Below the pieces are notes generated by a model. The model saw only the letters and a program-made list of their open reading frames with translations. It did no database searches and was not told where the DNA came from. This document shows positions 61,476 through 64,000 of a DNA stretch of 64,000 bases, piece after piece. This stretch comes from Bradyrhizobium nivariense. Its GTDB lineage: Bacteria > Pseudomonadota > Alphaproteobacteria > Rhizobiales > Xanthobacteraceae. The stretch lies in the NCBI RefSeq assembly GCF_029846715.1, contig NZ_JARVWW010000014.1, positions 124,001 through 188,000 on the forward strand, given 5' to 3'. The position numbers were made by a program, and so were the translations under genes. Numbering within the stretch: the first letter of the stretch is position 1; the number at the start of each line of letters is the position of its first letter.

Positions 61476-62557
61476 TGATCCTCTCGGGCGATCCACCGCG
61501 TAGCCGCGTTCTCACCCTCGTTCTCATCCTCATCATCCTGGCGCTGGCGCTAACGCCGTTCCTGTTCCCTGGCGCCAAGGCGCTGAACGTCGCGGCCAAG
61601 ATCTGCGTCTTTGCCGCGCTGGTTGCCTCCTACGACCTCCTGCTCGGCTATACCGGCTCGGTGTCGTTCGCACACACCATGTTCTACGGGATCGGCAGCT
61701 ACGCGATCGCGATCGCGCTGTACGGCATGGGTCCGAATTGGGGCGCGGTCGCAACCGGCATCGTCGTCGGCCTGCCGCTGGCCGCGCTGCTTGCGCTCGC
61801 GATCGGACTGTTCTCGCTGCGGGTCGCCGCGATCTTCTTTGCCATGATCACGCTCGCGGTCGCATCCGCCTTCCAGGTGCTGGCCTCGCAGCTCTCCTGG
61901 TTGACCGGCGGCGAGGACGGCCGCAGCTTTCAACTGCCGGAGCTGCTGCGCCCCGGCACGGTGCTGATCTCCAGGAACGTGCTCGGATTCGAGGTCAACG
62001 GCCGCATCCTGACCTATTATCTGGTGTTCGCCGTCTCGGCCCTGATGATCCTCGCTTTGCTGCGGGTGGTGAACTCGCCGTTCGGGCGCGTGTTGCAGGC
62101 CATCCGCGAAAACCGCTTCCGCGCCGAGGCGCTCGGCTTCCGCACCGTCTTCCACCTGACCTACGCCAACTGCCTCGCCGCATTGGTGGCCGCCGGCGCC
62201 GGCATTCTTAATGCGCTGTGGCTGCGCTATGCCGGTCCTGATACCTCGCTCAGCTTCTCGATCATGCTGGACATTCTCTTGATGGTCGTGATCGGCGGCA
62301 TGGGCACGATCTACGGCGCGATCATCGGCGCCACCATCTTCATCCTCGCCCAGAACTATTTGCAGTCGCTGATGGGCGTCGCCTCCAAGGCGGCGTCTGA
62401 AGCCGGCCTGCCGCTGTTGCCGGGGCTGTTGCATCCCGACCGCTGGCTGCTGTGGCTCGGGCTGCTCTTCATCGCCAGCGTCTACTTTTTTCCGACCGGC
62501 GTGGTCGGACGGCTGCGCAATGGCGGTGGCGACAAGAGCGCGGGCACCTCGCATTAA
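61472..62557 (+). CDS. livM: Liv-type ABC transporter permease LivM
   Basis: Second permease of 361 aa with about nine spans. Characteristic parts are SYDLLLGYTGSVSFAHTMFYGIGSYAIAIAL, FFAMITLAVASAFQVLASQLSWLTGGEDGR, VNSPFGRVLQAIRENRFRAEALGFRTVFHLTYANCLAALVAAGAGIL, and VVIGGMGTIYGAIIGATIFILAQNYLQ. ATG 61472 overlaps the livH stop by 4 bp; the frame running back to 60581 is a shadow of livH. It is the last gene of the sigma-54-controlled operon; no clear terminator follows. Confidence 0.94.
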   Translation: MMILSGDPPRSRVLTLVLILIILALALTPFLFPGAKALNVAAKICVFAALVASYDLLLGYTGSVSFAHTMFYGIGSYAIAIALYGMGPNWGAVATGIVVGLPLAALLALAIGLFSLRVAAIFFAMITLAVASAFQVLASQLSWLTGGEDGRSFQLPELLRPGTVLISRNVLGFEVNGRILTYYLVFAVSALMILALLRVVNSPFGRVLQAIRENRFRAEALGFRTVFHLTYANCLAALVAAGAGILNALWLRYAGPDTSLSFSIMLDILLMVVIGGMGTIYGAIIGATIFILAQNYLQSLMGVASKAASEAGLPLLPGLLHPDRWLLWLGLLFIASVYFFPTGVVGRLRNGGGDKSAGTSH

Positions 62558-62692
62558 CGCGCGGTTAGTGATGCAGCGCAGCGGCTCACTGGACCTGCCT
62601 GTGATCGCGCAACGAGTTAATGCTTAGGTAACTGGCTTTCCTAAGGTTTGCGCCATTTGTGCGGTGTATTCCTGTCCTTCCAGGGAGGGGGA

Positions 62693-64000
62693 ATGCGCCA
62701 GGTCTTGTCAGGGGTCGCAGCCGGAATGTCCCTAGCCGCGAAGAACGGCTGGGAGGCAGCGATTCGCCGCGGACCGGTGCTGTGGCTGACCCTGTGCGGC
62801 GTGTTGCTGGTCGCAGGGATCTTCGCCGTGACCGCCATGGCCGTCGGCGAATTTCGCGAACGTACCCTGGCCAACCGCGAGCGCGAGCTGGAAAACACGG
62901 TGCAGCTGATCGCGCGGCACTTCGATCAGCAATTTGAAGATTCCGACGTTGTCGCCGCCGATGTGATCGGGCAGATGAACCTGCCGGAGATCAGTTCGGC
63001 CGCGATGTTCCGCGAGCGCATGTCCGCACCTGCCACGAACCAGATGCTGCGCAGCAAGACCAGCTCCGTGTCTTATCTCGGCGACATCGCGATCTACGAT
63101 GCCGACGGCGAACTGATCAACTGGTCGCGGGCCCAGCCGTTGCCCAAGATCAACGTCTCCTCGCGCGCCTACTTTCAGACGTTCAAATCGAATCCGATGG
63201 CCGAACCGGTGGCGCTGGAGTCAGTCCGCAGCTTCATCATCGGGAAATGGACCACGATCGTCGCGCGTCGACTGAACGGCGCGGACGGCAGCTTCTTCGG
63301 CGCGATGGTCCGCCGGATCGATCCGGACAACTACCAGAACTATTTCGCCTCCGTTGCGCTTGCCGAGGGCACGGCGATCTCGCTGTTCGACCGCGAAGGC
63401 AAGATGCTGGCGCGCTACCCGCATGTCGAAGGGCTGATCGGCAGGAACTTCAAGGACGCGCCGCTGATGCGCAAGATGCTGACAGAGGGTGGCCGGCACA
63501 CCCTGCGCGTCAAGGGTCCGATCGACGGCGAGGATCGCCTCGGCTCGGCGGCCTCGCTTTCGCATTTCCCGCTGGTCATCGTCGCGACCAACACCACGAG
63601 CGCCGCGCTGGCCGACTGGCGGCAGCAGACCGGTTTCATGGTCACCACCGCCGCGCTTTCGGCCACCGTGATTGCGCTGATTCTGTTCTTGATCGTTCGC
63701 CAGATCAACCGGCAGAACCGCGAGGCGCAGCAACGGCTGGAAGCGGAGCGGAGGCGGCTCGACACCGCCTTGAACAACATGTCGCAAGGGCTGATCCTGT
63801 ACGACGCCGCCGGATACATCGTCACCTGCAACCGCCGCTACGCCGACATGTTCGACCTCTCGCATGACGTCATCAAGCCCGGCTGCCACATCCATGAGGC
63901 GATGCACCACCGCAAGGAGCGCGGCGCGTTCGGCGGCGACGTCGAGGCGTTTTGCGCCGACGTGATGCGGATCGTCGCCGAAGGCACGGTCTCCACCAGG
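62693..64000 (+). CDS. Cache-PAS signalling protein, 3' end outside window
   Basis: Membrane-bound sensor; 436 residues are in the window and the frame is open at the edge. ATG 62693 has AGGGAGGGG upstream. One membrane helix (LWLTLCGVLLVAGIFAVTAM) is followed by an extracytoplasmic double-Cache-type domain (LENTVQLIARHFDQQFEDSDVVAADVIG; SSRAYFQTFKSN; GTAISLFDREGKMLARYPHVEGLIGRNF). A second helix (GFMVTTAALSATVIALILFLIV) and a PAS domain, LDTALNNMSQGLILYDAAGYIVTCNRRYADMFDL, come next. This PAS style commonly precedes GGDEF-EAL domains in Bradyrhizobium, but the output domain is not visible, so a kinase or cyclase both remain possible. It follows livM after a 135-bp gap. Confidence 0.88.
   Translation, partial: MRQVLSGVAAGMSLAAKNGWEAAIRRGPVLWLTLCGVLLVAGIFAVTAMAVGEFRERTLANRERELENTVQLIARHFDQQFEDSDVVAADVIGQMNLPEISSAAMFRERMSAPATNQMLRSKTSSVSYLGDIAIYDADGELINWSRAQPLPKINVSSRAYFQTFKSNPMAEPVALESVRSFIIGKWTTIVARRLNGADGSFFGAMVRRIDPDNYQNYFASVALAEGTAISLFDREGKMLARYPHVEGLIGRNFKDAPLMRKMLTEGGRHTLRVKGPIDGEDRLGSAASLSHFPLVIVATNTTSAALADWRQQTGFMVTTAALSATVIALILFLIVRQINRQNREAQQRLEAERRRLDTALNNMSQGLILYDAAGYIVTCNRRYADMFDLSHDVIKPGCHIHEAMHHRKERGAFGGDVEAFCADVMRIVAEGTVSTR

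Overview
The window is high-GC, densely coded DNA that reads as a chromosomal segment of a Bradyrhizobium-like alphaproteobacterium (Hyphomicrobiales, Nitrobacteraceae). The reasons are a RegS/RegR redox two-component pair with the quinone-site motif GGLQNPF, an MmcB-type protein, an intracellular PHB depolymerase, a protocatechuate branch, many Liv-type and sulfonate-type ABC transporters, and a population of roughly 50-175 bp palindromic intergenic repeats of the kind common in that group. I see no rRNA, tRNA, CRISPR array, transposase, integrase or phage gene, so this looks like core/accessory chromosome and not a mobile island. All identifications come from reading the sequence; no database search was possible.

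Layout. 1-4.5 kb: a partial DMT exporter, a Zur-like regulator, and a MarR-EmrA-EmrB drug-efflux operon with palindromic operator candidates. 4.6-7.5 kb: a phosphotransferase-fold protein and a chemoreceptor. 7.7-11.4 kb (minus strand): pcaG, pcaH, a hydroxyquinol/catechol-type intradiol dioxygenase and pcaF, i.e. ring cleavage plus the terminal thiolase of the beta-ketoadipate route, with two perfect AATT-centred palindromes in front of pcaF and the dioxygenase. 11.6-16.9 kb: mutS, an unrecognised HEAT-like protein, a membrane protein with an internal duplication, and an OsmC protein. 16.9-19.7 kb: a sulfonate/taurine-type ABC transporter without a monooxygenase. 19.8-26 kb: glnD, ogt, a DUF1304 protein, a Liv-type binding protein with a clear terminator, and a DUF1330 protein. 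26-31 kb: a class A PBP, a YgjP-type metallopeptidase, a structured intergenic region, and phaZ.

31-40 kb: an ABC-2 exporter divergent from regS-regR, mmcB, two GH13 enzymes tail to tail, and a metallo-beta-lactamase-fold hydrolase. 40-45 kb: an HxlR regulator divergent from a small ABM-like protein, a PHB-depolymerase-family esterase, a second DHA2 exporter, and the soluble transhydrogenase sthA. 45.4-49.1 kb: a luciferase-like monooxygenase, a cytochrome P450 and a short-chain dehydrogenase. 49.3-52.2 kb: an HWE-type histidine kinase and a PAS-GGDEF-EAL protein.

52.4-62.6 kb is the most coherent unit. A PAS-containing sigma-54 activator is followed by a near-consensus -24/-12 promoter and a dyad about 90-115 bp upstream of it. 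Next come an MHS-family organic-acid symporter, a fused CoA-transferase with an extra C-terminal region, and a complete Liv-type ABC importer (binding protein, LivG, LivF, LivH, LivM). The simplest reading is a substrate-induced import and CoA-activation operon for a carboxylic acid; the substrate cannot be read from the sequence. The window ends inside a Cache-PAS signalling protein.
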